Source: Psychrobacter sp. TAE2020 (GTDB lineage Bacteria > Pseudomonadota > Gammaproteobacteria > Pseudomonadales > Moraxellaceae). From it: 64,000 nucleotides of DNA. The position numbers and the translations under genes are program-made. The stretch spans positions 1,496,893-1,560,892 of the forward strand of contig NZ_JAHLMU010000001.1 in assembly GCF_018919485.1 (NCBI RefSeq), in the 5' to 3' direction. Position 1 is the first letter of the stretch; every line of letters starts with the position of its first letter. Shown in pieces: positions 38,583 to 48,415 of the stretch. Under the pieces are notes generated by a model. That model was not told where the DNA came from and searched no databases. It saw only the letters and a program-made list of their open reading frames with translations.

Positions 38583-39398
38583 TTATTGACAGCTGGCATT
38601 ACCAGTACGATGGTTTATTGCCCCATTCGCCGCGAGCAGCTTTTGCATATCTACTAGATTGCGCGTGCAGGCATAGGAATAGGCGCTTTGATCATAGGCA
38701 TAGCGCGTTTTGTCATCAGTGGTCGCTACTAGATTTAGATCCACTCCTTGAGATATCAAGTATTTGACGTTTTCTCTACGATCATTACTAGCAGCAATCA
38801 TGACCAAGGTTTCCCCTTCACGGTCAACCGCAGCAGATTGGTCGTCTAAGTCTATAGGCGACTTGGCATCTAACAGTTGATGTATTTTTTTAGTGATTCG
38901 AACGTTGGTTCCTAAAGTGGCAGACTTTAAAACGTTGTAGGCATCGCCTTTATCAGTAGCATATAGGTTTGCGCCTTGTTCTACTAAATAATCGACCATA
39001 TCTTCATAACCAATAAACGCCGCCCACCCTAAAGCGGTTTGATCAAGACTACCTGTATCTATAGCTTCTAAATTTTGACCATTCTCTACCATATATTTAA
39101 CCGTCGCCATATCACCATGCTTTACGGCATCGAACCATTTAGAATCTGCACCTATAGAAGGTTGAGAATAAAAATTGCGGTTGGCAAGTCGGTCTTTATT
39201 AGTAAGCTCAAAGTTCTTAGCATCACTAAAGCGAAAATAGGGTTGTGCTACAGGCTCGCTTTTAGGAACTTGCACTACTTTCATATTTTTGGAGATCATG
39301 CTTTGGTTATTGAGAGTTGTAGGGTTAGTTGTTGAACAACCCGTTGCCAGCATAGCGACCATAAGTGCTGAAGCGCTTATTCTATAAATGTTTTCCAT
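38583..39398 (-). CDS. Ankyrin-repeat lipoprotein
   Basis: The 271-aa protein has a lipoprotein signal (hydrophobic core residues 9-19, lipobox LATGC with Cys21). Three to four ankyrin repeats follow (DAVKHGDMATVKYMVENGQN, ALGWAAFIGYEDMVDYLVEQG, and two weaker units up to residue 265). No Asp at +2 after the Cys (it is Ser), so outer-membrane sorting is predicted. Ankyrin proteins mediate protein contacts; the partner is unknown. Confidence 0.85.
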   Translation of the reverse strand: MENIYRISASALMVAMLATGCSTTNPTTLNNQSMISKNMKVVQVPKSEPVAQPYFRFSDAKNFELTNKDRLANRNFYSQPSIGADSKWFDAVKHGDMATVKYMVENGQNLEAIDTGSLDQTALGWAAFIGYEDMVDYLVEQGANLYATDKGDAYNVLKSATLGTNVRITKKIHQLLDAKSPIDLDDQSAAVDREGETLVMIAASNDRRENVKYLISQGVDLNLVATTDDKTRYAYDQSAYSYACTRNLVDMQKLLAANGAINHRTGNASCQ

Positions 39399-39946
39399 AA
39401 CCTAATCTCACAGTTGAATTGAGTGATAGTTCCATATGATCAACTGATGACAGCAATCCTTGCTGGCTTTTGCTAATATATTCAGTTCTCACTATCACGA
39501 ATATAGCATCTTTTTTACAAAGATTTTAATAATTGTTAACAATTTTAAAGTTTTTTTAGTTCTGCTATTGTTGTAGTAGTTATTAGTATATTTAGTCAAA
39601 CGCTAGCACCGTCTACTACTCAAAATATAGAACAAATACTGAATGCGAGTCCTTGACAAGCCATAAATTATAGCCAAATAGGAAAAGCTGTTTTATAAAT
39701 AAGCTTTTATTATCCTAGCTTTTACCTTCAATATCTTACTCGCTGTTTTTAATGCCTTATTTATCCTATAATAGGTAGCCTTGATTTCACTACTTATGCT
39801 AGCCATCTCATAAATCATTGTTTAACATACCTCATTGCAATTTTGGCTTTGTACTATTAGCTTTGAACCACTAGCTTTGAACAACATAAATCTAGCTTTG
39901 AACGACACAAATCCTTTTACCGTACGAATAAAGGCAAGACCCCAAT
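39399..39946. other. ileS upstream region with short direct repeats
   Basis: This 548-base AT-rich divergent spacer has no credible ORF. TAGCTTTGAAC occurs three times (39858-39868, 39872-39882, 39893-39903) within 90 bases of the ileS start. Confidence 0.5.
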
Positions 39947-42805
39947 ATGACTGAACCTACCGACTATAAAGACACTCTAAACCTTGCTGATACTGAATTT
40001 CCAATGCGTGCCAATCTCGCCAACCGTGAGCCAGATTGGCTTACCGCATGGGAGGCTGACGATGTCTATGGCAAGATTCGTCAGTCCCGTATAGGCGCAC
40101 CTAAATATATTCTGCACGATGGTCCTCCTTACGCCAACGGTCAGATTCACTTAGGGCATGCCGTCAATAAAGTATTAAAAGACATTATTGTAAAGTCAAA
40201 AACTTTATCAGGATTCGATGCGCCTTACGTGCCGGGTTGGGATTGTCATGGTCTGCCAATCGAGCAAAAGGTCGAAGCAAAAGTGGGTAAAGTCGGCCAA
40301 AAAGTATCCGCTACTGAGTTTCGTGGTCTTTGCCGCGAGTATGCTAGTACTCAAATTGAGCTGCAAAAAGCTGACTTTAAACGTTTGGGCGTCTTTGGTG
40401 ATTGGGATAACCCCTACTTAACAATGAACTTCCATCAAGAAGCCAATATCGTTCGTGCCTTGGCTAAGATCCATGAGAATGGTCATGTAACTCGGGGCAT
40501 GAAGCCGGTTAACTGGTGTTTAGACTGTACCTCAGCATTGGCTGAAGCCGAAGTGGAATATCAGGACAAAGTCTCCGATGCTATCTATGTTAGCTTTGAT
40601 GTATTAGATACTGACAAGCTAGCCGATTTTGCTGATATCACTGATACTATTGCAGCAGTTATTTGGACCACAACGCCTTGGACTTTGCCTGCTAACCAAG
40701 CTATCTCAGTACATCCTGAACATAACTATAGTGTAGTAGCCACTGAAAAAGGCAATCTACTGTTAGCAACTGAACTGGTTGAAAGCGCATTGGCTGAGCT
40801 TAAACTGAGCAATCAAGGCGTATTGGTCACTGTATCAGGGACTGAGCTTGAAGGTCTACGTGCCCAGCATCCGCTTATTGAGGCGCGTCAAGTGCCAATA
40901 ATTTTAGGCGATCACGTCACTGTCGATAGTGGTACTGGTCTAGTACATACCGCTCCTGGTCATGGTCTTGACGATTATATTGTTGGTCTAAAATATAACC
41001 TGCCAGTAGAAAACCCGGTCGGTGGCAATGGGGTCTATTTAGAGAGCGCTGCAGTATTTGCCGGTGAGCATATCTATAAGGCCAATCCCAAGATCATTGC
41101 TGCTTTGCATGACAACGGCCATTTAATTAATCATACCAAAATCGAGCATAGCTACCCGCATTGCTGGCGTCATAAGTCACCGATTATCTTTCGAGCGACG
41201 CCGCAGTGGTTCATCAGTATGGAGGTTAAAGGCCTACGTGAGCGTGCCCTTGCTGATATTACAAAAGTGAACTGGACGCCAGCTTGGGGTCAAAACCGCA
41301 TTGAGTCGATGATGAACGGTCGTCCAGATTGGTGTATCTCTCGCCAGCGTACTTGGGGTGTGCCGATTGCCTTTTTTACTCATAAAGAAACTGGCGAGCT
41401 GCATCCTAATACTTTAGAGCTAATGGAAGTTGCTGCCCAAAAGATCCACGACGGCGGTGTCGAAGCTTGGTTTGATGCTAGCTGTGAGGACTTCTTGGGT
41501 AGCGAAGCTAGCGATTATGATAAAGCTACCGATACCTTAGATGTGTGGTTTGACTCAGGAACGACCCACTTTACAGTACTTGAGCAACGCGATGAGCTGA
41601 CTAATCCTGCTGATCTATACCTAGAAGGTTCAGATCAACATCGTGGTTGGTTCCAGACCTCACTACTGACTTCTGAGGCTATGTATCAACGCCCTCCATT
41701 CAAGCAAGTATTGACTCATGGCTTCGTGGTTGATGAAAACGGCCGTAAGATGAGTAAGTCACTTGGCAATATCATTACCCCACAAGAAGAGATCAATAAG
41801 ACCGGTGCGGATATGTTGCGCTTATGGATTGCCTCTAGCGACTACCGCTATGAGATGAATGCGGGCAAAACTGTATTCAAAGGCGCTATCGATATGTATC
41901 GCCGTATCCGTAATACCTTACGTTTCTTATTGGCCAATACTGACGACTTTGATCCTGCTATCAACAGCATCGATGTCAATCAGTTGGTGAGCCTAGACAA
42001 GTTTATTATTGAGCGTGCGCAAACGGTACAGCAGCAAATCATTGAAGCTTATGATGCTATGGACTTTCATCAAGTCACTCAGCACATTACTGCGTTTTGC
42101 TCGCAAGACTTAGGTGGGTTCTATTTAGATATTATTAAAGATCGTCAGTACACTACCCAAGCGGATGGTGAGCCACGTCGCTCGGCACAGACTGCTATTT
42201 ATCATATCGCTCAAGCCTTGATTCGTTGGATTACCCCTATCTTGTCGTTCACTGCTCAAGAAGCGTGGGAAATCATGCAGGGTACTGATGCAAGCTTGGA
42301 TGACGCAGACCGTTACGTCTTTACCCAAGGCTGGTATGAGTTCCCTAAATTTGAGCTAAGTGTTATTAGTATTGAGGACTGGCAACATATCATGCGTGCC
42401 AAAGATATGGTCAATAAGAACATTGAAACCGCACGTGAAAACAAGCTTATTAATGCCAACCTATCCGCTGATGCTACTTTATACGCTGATAGTAGTATGT
42501 ATGACAGCTTAGCTAAATTAGGCGAAGAGCTGCGTTTTGTGTTGATTACTAGTAGTGCCACTTTACAGCCAATCAGCAAAGCACCTGCTGACGCTAATAT
42601 TGCCGGTACTGTTGGAGATAATGCTGAGAATAGTAACGAAAGCGCTGCTGACTTAAAAGTGGTGATTACTGCTGCTAAAGGCACTAAGTGCGTGCGCTGC
42701 TGGCATATCCGTGATGACATCGGTGTCAATGCCTCTCATCCTGAACTTTGTGCGCGTTGCGTAACTAACGTCAGTGGTAATGGCGAGGTGCGCCACTATG
42801 CCTAA
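39947..42805 (+). CDS. ileS: Isoleucyl-tRNA synthetase
   Basis: IleRS charges tRNA-Ile and edits valine. The 952-aa protein shows the class I motif HLGH (residues 68-71), the KMSKS loop (601-605), the CP1 editing domain between them ([27 protein letters not shown]) and a C-terminal zinc finger ([13 protein letters not shown], from about residue 914). This is the bacterial type I architecture. It overlaps lspA by 8 bases, as in the conserved ileS-lspA operon. Confidence 0.98.
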   Translation: MTEPTDYKDTLNLADTEFPMRANLANREPDWLTAWEADDVYGKIRQSRIGAPKYILHDGPPYANGQIHLGHAVNKVLKDIIVKSKTLSGFDAPYVPGWDCHGLPIEQKVEAKVGKVGQKVSATEFRGLCREYASTQIELQKADFKRLGVFGDWDNPYLTMNFHQEANIVRALAKIHENGHVTRGMKPVNWCLDCTSALAEAEVEYQDKVSDAIYVSFDVLDTDKLADFADITDTIAAVIWTTTPWTLPANQAISVHPEHNYSVVATEKGNLLLATELVESALAELKLSNQGVLVTVSGTELEGLRAQHPLIEARQVPIILGDHVTVDSGTGLVHTAPGHGLDDYIVGLKYNLPVENPVGGNGVYLESAAVFAGEHIYKANPKIIAALHDNGHLINHTKIEHSYPHCWRHKSPIIFRATPQWFISMEVKGLRERALADITKVNWTPAWGQNRIESMMNGRPDWCISRQRTWGVPIAFFTHKETGELHPNTLELMEVAAQKIHDGGVEAWFDASCEDFLGSEASDYDKATDTLDVWFDSGTTHFTVLEQRDELTNPADLYLEGSDQHRGWFQTSLLTSEAMYQRPPFKQVLTHGFVVDENGRKMSKSLGNIITPQEEINKTGADMLRLWIASSDYRYEMNAGKTVFKGAIDMYRRIRNTLRFLLANTDDFDPAINSIDVNQLVSLDKFIIERAQTVQQQIIEAYDAMDFHQVTQHITAFCSQDLGGFYLDIIKDRQYTTQADGEPRRSAQTAIYHIAQALIRWITPILSFTAQEAWEIMQGTDASLDDADRYVFTQGWYEFPKFELSVISIEDWQHIMRAKDMVNKNIETARENKLINANLSADATLYADSSMYDSLAKLGEELRFVLITSSATLQPISKAPADANIAGTVGDNAENSNESAADLKVVITAAKGTKCVRCWHIRDDIGVNASHPELCARCVTNVSGNGEVRHYA

Positions 42806-43514
42806 CTCGACTGAGCACAATAGCAGTAATGATGGTTTAAATACCGTCAAGCTAGATAGCACCCAACTAGATAGCGTTGAAATCATGGATGAGACGGTAG
42901 TAGAGACTAGTAGCCTGCCGCAATCAACTGACGCTAAAGCTATGAATCATACGCCGGCCCATGTTACCACTGGCAGCTCATTAGTTCCCAAAGGACGCTT
43001 GGGTAAAACTCCAAAAATGATTGCTAATGGTAGTCGTGCGTTTGTCTGGTATGCGCTATCACTAATAGTATTAGCTATCGATCAGTGGACTAAATGGCTA
43101 GCTGAAACTAACTTAACTTTTAATGAGCCATTATCAGTGATTGAGCCGTTCCTTAATTGGACTTTGGCTTATAACTACGGGGCTGCTTTTAGCTTTTTGG
43201 CAGATGCTGGCGGTTGGCAAAAGTGGTTTTTTTCAGGGTTGGCTTTAGTGATGTCGATATTTTTGACTATCTATCTAATCAAAGCCCCACGTCCAGCCAA
43301 ACTGCTATCTCTTGGTTTAGCCTTAGTACTTGGCGGTGCAGTAGGTAACTTGATCGATCGATTGTTACATGGTCACGTTATCGATTTTATCCATGTGCAT
43401 TATGCCAACGTTTGGCATTATCCTATCTTTAACGTCGCTGATATGGCTATCTGCATCGGTGTGCTGTTGATTATCATCGATATGATATTTTTAGAAAGCA
43501 AACGTAGTCGCTAA
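42798..43514 (+). CDS. lspA: Lipoprotein signal peptidase (SPase II)
   Basis: LspA cleaves the signal peptide of diacylglyceryl prolipoproteins at the inner membrane. I chose the ATG at 42798 (GAGG at 42784-42787, 9-10 nt spacing; overlapping the ileS stop) over the GTG at 42774, giving 238 aa. The catalytic aspartates lie in [17 protein letters not shown] and in [12 protein letters not shown]. Four transmembrane helices start at about residue 75. The first 70 residues are a polar, poorly conserved Ser/Thr/Asp-rich N-terminal extension not present in the 164-residue E. coli protein. Confidence 0.94.
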   Translation: MPNSTEHNSSNDGLNTVKLDSTQLDSVEIMDETVVETSSLPQSTDAKAMNHTPAHVTTGSSLVPKGRLGKTPKMIANGSRAFVWYALSLIVLAIDQWTKWLAETNLTFNEPLSVIEPFLNWTLAYNYGAAFSFLADAGGWQKWFFSGLALVMSIFLTIYLIKAPRPAKLLSLGLALVLGGAVGNLIDRLLHGHVIDFIHVHYANVWHYPIFNVADMAICIGVLLIIIDMIFLESKRSR

Positions 43515-43539
43515 TCTGAATTTGTTTAGCTTAGCAGAA

Positions 43540-43579
43540 ACAAACCCCGTCATAACTTGCTATGGCGGGTTTTTTTCTG
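43540..43579 (+). terminator. Terminator of lspA
   Basis: A stem with CCCGTCATA on one side and TATGGCGGG on the other (one wobble) is followed by seven T. Confidence 0.85.
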
Positions 43580-43639
43580 TTGTAGGCTGGTGCTTTTAGC
43601 CCAGCACAAATAAACATTTTCACACTCATATCCTTCACG

Positions 43640-44341
43640 CTATCCAGCTCTATATATTTGCCTTCCAACTACAATCAAACTATCTCTATTATCTAATGTT
43701 ACTAACTTATCTGAATAATCTGAATTAAAGCTATGTAGTCGGAGCAAGCCGCCCGTTTCTATAAATATTTGTTTTAACATCATATATTTACCTTCTAAAA
43801 GTATGGCATATATGCTGCCATCTTTTATATATCTCTGATTTATAATTATCCCAACTTTGTCTTTTTCATTTATGTATGGCTCCATACTATTATCTATGGC
43901 ATAGACCAACCTAAAATCTTTAGGATCTATACTTTTTTTCTCAAAGAACTCAAAAGTAAAGCCACAAATAGTATCAACTTCTTCAAAAATACATTCATCT
44001 TCATCTTCTTGATAAGAAAATCTATTGTAAACAGGTATGTTTATTAAATTATTAGACCTCCCTTTACTATCTGTTGAAAGATTACTTGGTTCATTCAATA
44101 TTTTATTTTGACTATGTTCATGATCTAACCAGTTATTCGACTTATTAAAAAAGATTTCAATCTTATTCGCAATTTCATCACCAATAGCCTTGCTAGGATT
44201 CTTGCCTATGTAATGACCTAATAACGCATAGTTAATTTGTGCATTTTTTGATAAATCACTTCTTGTTATCTTAGTTTCTTGCATAAGTAGTTTAACGTTC
44301 TCACGTCTAATCACTTCAATACTAGTGAATTTTTTAGTCAC
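43640..44341 (-). CDS. Phage-type repressor with HTH and S24 peptidase domain
   Basis: The 233-aa protein has an N-terminal Xre/CI-like helix-turn-helix region (IRRENVKLLMQE and a weak second half up to about residue 65) and a C-terminal S24/LexA-like domain. The dyad Ser is in DNSMEPYI and the Lys in MLKQI, preceded by a GFTFEFF stretch after Cys-Gly, a site where some phage repressors self-cleave. It resembles prophage or mobile-element repressors that respond to RecA, but no phage genes surround it. The AT-rich composition differs from that of lspA and points to transfer. Role and self-cleavage are inferred. Confidence 0.8.
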   Translation of the reverse strand: MTKKFTSIEVIRRENVKLLMQETKITRSDLSKNAQINYALLGHYIGKNPSKAIGDEIANKIEIFFNKSNNWLDHEHSQNKILNEPSNLSTDSKGRSNNLINIPVYNRFSYQEDEDECIFEEVDTICGFTFEFFEKKSIDPKDFRLVYAIDNSMEPYINEKDKVGIIINQRYIKDGSIYAILLEGKYMMLKQIFIETGGLLRLHSFNSDYSDKLVTLDNRDSLIVVGRQIYRAG

Positions 44342-44593
44342 TTTTATCTCCAGTATTTCTTAGTATTAATAATTCCATCAACATCCGAAAGTATTTTATT
44401 AGCTTAATAGAAATATTTAATGACTATATCTGTTATATCTTAATAGCACCGAAAAAGAGAATTTATAGATTAAAAATCATAGAGTTTTTACAGATCAAAT
44501 TTATAGGTTGTATTGATAAAAAACGCGGTGTATTAGCTGTAGATTATCATATCCTTACAGCATAAATTTCATCAACAGTGTGTTATTAACTAC

Positions 44594-45259
44594 CTACAAC
44601 AGCCCTTTGATATCGCCACCTGCCAATACAAATAACAACCCTGCCAAGTTAATCACTACCGTCAAATAATAAGCGACACGAAAATCAGGCTTTTGTGACT
44701 TATGACGTAAGTAGGTCTGCGCAATCATCGCCCCCACCCAACCACCAAGTGCACTTAAAATATGCAAGGTCATCTCTGCAGTACGCCAGTTATTATTCTG
44801 CGCCGCAGCTTTATCCTTGGCATAGACGATATAAGTAATTACTCCTAGCGCTATATACCAAGTAACTACTAGCCAGCTCAGCTTATTAGTGGCCGCTAAT
44901 AATATCAACATCCCATAAAAGCCCACGCCAAGAAACAAGCGTTTCTTCTGACCTTCTTCAAAATCAGCTTGCTGGCTCTTGTGTGAATTACGCTTACGGA
45001 TTTGTTTATTCTTATGAGCGATTTTCTGTTGTACAAACTCTAGCTCTTGTACTTGCTTTGCTTGCATCCTTCCTTGGCTGTCTGGTCCGATGGTAAACAC
45101 TACCTCATCACCATTGACCGGTCTGCGTGGTGCTTTAAACTCACTAACATGAAAAAATACTGACTCGCCAGCTTCAGTCTCGATAAAACCAAAGCCTTTG
45201 TCTTCTTGCCATTTCCTAACTTTTCCTTGCTGAAAAGTGCTTTGTTGTTCGCTTGTCAT
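44594..45259 (-). CDS. Cold-shock domain fused to DUF1294 membrane domain
   Basis: Residues 10-70 form a CspA-like cold-shock domain: GKVRKWQEDKGFGFIETE (RNP1-like motif KGFGFI) and FFHVSEF (RNP2-like). A basic linker (KNKQIRKRNSHKSQQ) leads to a DUF1294 domain with about four transmembrane helices (residues 108-217). It should therefore hold an RNA-binding OB fold at the inner-membrane surface. CSD-DUF1294 fusions are common in gammaproteobacteria; their function is not known. It sits between the S24 repressor and an FKBP gene. Confidence 0.88.
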   Translation of the reverse strand: MTSEQQSTFQQGKVRKWQEDKGFGFIETEAGESVFFHVSEFKAPRRPVNGDEVVFTIGPDSQGRMQAKQVQELEFVQQKIAHKNKQIRKRNSHKSQQADFEEGQKKRLFLGVGFYGMLILLAATNKLSWLVVTWYIALGVITYIVYAKDKAAAQNNNWRTAEMTLHILSALGGWVGAMIAQTYLRHKSQKPDFRVAYYLTVVINLAGLLFVLAGGDIKGLL

Positions 45260-45356
45260 TGATAATGCTACCGTCTTCTAGATTCATCAGATATCTTACA
45301 CCATTTGCGTTACACTATTTACGCTTACAGGGTTTTGTATTTAGCTTATCATTTCT

Positions 45357-45926
45357 ATGACTATTATTAATGCACTGCCTTCATTCACATCACCAATAGA
45401 TGGCCTCCTGATTATGACCAAAGAAACTATCAATGAATCGCAATTTATTAATCCCAATGAAGATACTCGTATCACTTATGGCAGTCTAGTTAAGCTACAT
45501 TTTGAAGTGTCCTTAGAGAATGGCACTATGATTGACTCAACCTTTAGTCGAGAGACCCCTGTATCTTTGACTATCGGTGACGAGAGCTTATTACCAGGGT
45601 TTGAGCAAGTACTGATGAATTTGCGAGCCGGAGATACTCGTAGTGCCCACTTAGATCCGGAGCAAGCTTTTGGCGACTGGAACCCCGATAATATTCAGCA
45701 GTTTAGCCGCGCTCAGTTCGCACTTATCGCTGATAATCCTGAAATTGGTATGATGATTGAGTTTGAAGACAAGGGTAAAAACACGCTCGCGGGCACTATT
45801 AATGCCATTGAAGATGATGAGATTGAGGTCGATTTTAATCATCCGTTAGCTGGGCAAGCCGTACTATTCAAAGTCAAAATTTTCAAAGTAACCCCACCTG
45901 GCGTTACCGGTATCAAGCTAAGATAG
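45357..45926 (+). CDS. FKBP-type peptidyl-prolyl isomerase, SlpA/FkpB-like
   Basis: The 189-aa frame encodes a SlyD/FkpB-type prolyl isomerase: GSLVKLHFEVSLENGTMIDS, then the IF (insert-in-flap) region and DFNHPLAGQAVLFKVKI. In E. coli the fkpB gene follows lspA in the same operon; here two unrelated genes lie between them. Neither start has a good Shine-Dalgarno: ATG at 45357 gives 19 extra residues, ATG at 45414 (MTKETINES) better matches the family length. No downstream ispH is present, in contrast to E. coli. Confidence 0.85.
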   Translation: MTIINALPSFTSPIDGLLIMTKETINESQFINPNEDTRITYGSLVKLHFEVSLENGTMIDSTFSRETPVSLTIGDESLLPGFEQVLMNLRAGDTRSAHLDPEQAFGDWNPDNIQQFSRAQFALIADNPEIGMMIEFEDKGKNTLAGTINAIEDDEIEVDFNHPLAGQAVLFKVKIFKVTPPGVTGIKLR

Positions 45927-46018
45927 TAGGTGCTAACAAAGTACGGAAGGTTATAAAACATTAAAACCATCCAAATAGTTAACACCACTTATCAAAACAA
46001 ATCGTTAAAGGACATCTT

Positions 46019-47059
46019 ATGCAGTATCAAACACTTCCACAAATCGATGAAAAGGTTTCCAAAATTTGTCTAGGTACTATGACATGGGGACAACAAAATA
46101 GTGAAAGCCAAGCCCATGAGCAGATGAATGTAGCACTTAGCGAAGGGGTGAATTTTTGGGATACCGCGGAGATGTATCCTTCACCACCAGATAAAGACAA
46201 GCAAGGTGATACTGAGCGCTTTATGGGCACTTGGTTCGCTAAAACTAAGCAACGCAATAAAGTAGTACTAGCTAGCAAAATCTCTCCAATGAGCTTTTTG
46301 CGTGACGGTAAAACTCGCTTCAATGCTGAACACATTAGCAGCGCTATTGATGGTAACCTTCAACGTCTACAAACTGACTATATTGATATCTATCAGCTAC
46401 ACTGGCCTGAGCGTCAGTCTAACTTTTTCGGTCAACGTGGGTATAGCGAAGATATGGCAGCACAGTCGTTAGACGATTTGACGCCTTTTTTAGAGACTAT
46501 TCAAGCCTTGAATGATGAGATTAAAAAGGGCCGTATTCGTGCTTATGGACTGTCTAATGATACGGCTTGGGGACTGATGAGCTATCTATCGCAAGCTGAT
46601 AAAAATGGCTTGATTGCTCCTATTACTGTACAAAATCCTTATAGCTTACTCAATCGACTGTATGAAGTTGCTATGGCGGAGATATCACATCGCGAAAACG
46701 TAGGCTTACTGGCTTATTCGCCACTTGGCTTTGGCGTATTGTCTGGTAAATATCTTGACGGTAAGCGCCCAGCTGGCGCACGTCTAACTGAGTATGATCG
46801 CTTTGATCGCTATATCAATGAACAAGCAGTATCAGCAACCGTACAGTATGCTAAGATTGCCGCTGATGCTGGTTTAGATATGGCACAAATGGCTTTGGCG
46901 TTTGTTAACACTCGCTCTTTTGTGACTAGTAATATCATTGGTGCCACTAGTATTGAGCAGCTAAAATCTAATATTGATAGTGTCAATATCACTTTAAGCC
47001 CAGAAGTATTAGAAGCTATTGAAGCTGTACATGCCCGTCAGCCAAATCCTTCACCATAA
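46019..47059 (+). CDS. Aldo/keto reductase, Tas-like
   Basis: The 346-aa TIM-barrel enzyme has the catalytic set of the AKR family: Asp in NFWDTAEMYPSPP (Asp-Tyr nearby), Lys in VVLASKIS and His in YQLHWPERQ. The C-terminal NADP-binding SNIIGATSIEQLKSNI is present. The NTF2-like EMYP motif and long substrate loop (RQSNFFGQRGYS) resemble E. coli Tas and YajO-type members. The substrate cannot be determined. A strong Shine-Dalgarno (AAAGGACATCTT) precedes ATG. Confidence 0.9.
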   Translation: MQYQTLPQIDEKVSKICLGTMTWGQQNSESQAHEQMNVALSEGVNFWDTAEMYPSPPDKDKQGDTERFMGTWFAKTKQRNKVVLASKISPMSFLRDGKTRFNAEHISSAIDGNLQRLQTDYIDIYQLHWPERQSNFFGQRGYSEDMAAQSLDDLTPFLETIQALNDEIKKGRIRAYGLSNDTAWGLMSYLSQADKNGLIAPITVQNPYSLLNRLYEVAMAEISHRENVGLLAYSPLGFGVLSGKYLDGKRPAGARLTEYDRFDRYINEQAVSATVQYAKIAADAGLDMAQMALAFVNTRSFVTSNIIGATSIEQLKSNIDSVNITLSPEVLEAIEAVHARQPNPSP

Positions 47060-47094
47060 TACTCATTGTCTTATAATGATGAATTGCTTTTAAC

Positions 47095-47133
47095 TAAAAA
47101 AGGCGCAAACCATTATGATTTGCGCCTTTTTTA
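47095..47133. terminator. Bidirectional terminator (aldo/keto reductase / acyltransferase)
   Basis: AAAAAAGGCGCAAA pairs with TTTGCGCCTTTTTT around a nine-base loop. Both strands end in a T-run, suiting converging genes. Confidence 0.92.
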
Positions 47134-47184
47134 TAGCGGTTAAATGATAATAAATAAAGACTTTAGAATCATAAAACTGTGTTT

Positions 47185-48000
47185 TTATAGCACGGAAGTA
47201 GAGTTATTGTTTGGCTCAGTCAATACCCGAGCATGCAGCTCTTTTAAACCATCTCGCATTCGTTGTTGCAATAAGTTGGTTAACTGACTCTTATTGTAGC
47301 CATTAGGATCCAAGGGCTCAAGCGGTAATACATAAGCAGTTACATGCCTGCTGTCGAGTACCTTTTTCAGACTATCTTTCATAGTCAGCTTGCCATAATA
47401 CGGTAAATCTTTACTCAGTTCTCCGTCCTTATTGACATAGCACAATACTAGAGGCTGAATAGGTACACCAGTATCTATAGCCGCTTGCAATAAAGTACCG
47501 TGAATACGTTTGATGTTAGTACCATCAGTAGTAGTCGCTTCAGGGAAGAAAATAACCGAAAACCCCTCATTCAAAAAACTGGCTATTTGGGTTGCTACTG
47601 ATCCAGTATCACCGGAGCCACGCTCGATAAACACCGTGCCTGCCGCCTGAGCCAGCTTACCGAATACTGGCCATTCACCGATTTCAGCTTTCGATAAAAA
47701 GAACGCTGGACTGACACTACCCACCACTGGAATATCCATCCAAGAAACATGGTTAGAGACCCATAGTCCATGATGCTGAGGTACAGGTTCGATGGGTATT
47801 ATCTTTACCCCAAAAGAGCCTGCCATTTTACGACAAAAGGTTTGAATATAACGCGGTAGCTTTTCGCGTGGTGGTTCTCTAAAAGCACCGATACGCTGTG
47901 CAGTGCGTAAGCCACCAGCAATAGTCGTGGTCATACCGGCTATCTGTTTGCCACGACCCAATTGCTTTCTCAGTGAAATTCTTGACTTAGATTGACTCAT
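47185..48000 (-). CDS. 1-acyl-sn-glycerol-3-phosphate acyltransferase family protein
   Basis: The 271-aa protein has the LPLAT signatures: block I NHVSWMDIP (His-X4-Asp), block II FIERGSGDTG and block III FFPEATTTDG. Such PlsC-like enzymes acylate lysophosphatidate or related lipids at the inner membrane. It begins with a basic stretch and only a weak hydrophobic segment. It is similar to the accessory acyltransferases of gammaproteobacteria (OlsA/PlsC2 type), so it may be a second PlsC rather than the essential one. Confidence 0.88.
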   Translation of the reverse strand: MSQSKSRISLRKQLGRGKQIAGMTTTIAGGLRTAQRIGAFREPPREKLPRYIQTFCRKMAGSFGVKIIPIEPVPQHHGLWVSNHVSWMDIPVVGSVSPAFFLSKAEIGEWPVFGKLAQAAGTVFIERGSGDTGSVATQIASFLNEGFSVIFFPEATTTDGTNIKRIHGTLLQAAIDTGVPIQPLVLCYVNKDGELSKDLPYYGKLTMKDSLKKVLDSRHVTAYVLPLEPLDPNGYNKSQLTNLLQQRMRDGLKELHARVLTEPNNNSTSVL

Positions 48001-48415
48001 CTGTGCCCCTCATCATTAAATAACGGCTGTTTAGGTATTCTCAAAGCTTATAGATAGTTAGACTTTATATGCAATTAGATATTATAGGTAGTTAGATTTT
48101 ATCAGTTAACAGCGTTGCAAAAAGCGAAATAAGTATAGCAAAATTCTGTTAGTCAGTGATGATTTGTTCACTCAACACCTAACGGATTATAAGGTTTACA
48201 CCAATACTTTTGACAAACCCTTAGCGGATATTAATAATTAAATTAAAACCTGTAACACAAAGTTATCGATAATTAGGCTAATAACCTTTAATATCAACAG
48301 ATAAGACCTTATATAAGGGACCATCTGAACGTAATTTATTAGCTAACGACTATTTTAATAACAGCGTTCAATTTACTATTCAATGAAATGTTACATAACT
48401 AATAGGTGATACTCT
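48001..48415. other. Divergent spacer before hflX
   Basis: This 415-base AT-rich region holds divergent 5' regions. No ORF or hairpin is convincing. No hfq gene lies upstream of hflX, unlike in E. coli. Confidence 0.35.

Noticed and set aside
43640-44341. Prophage around the S24 repressor
   Set aside because: Flanking genes are lspA and a cold-shock/DUF1294 gene; no integrase, structural or lysis genes are present.
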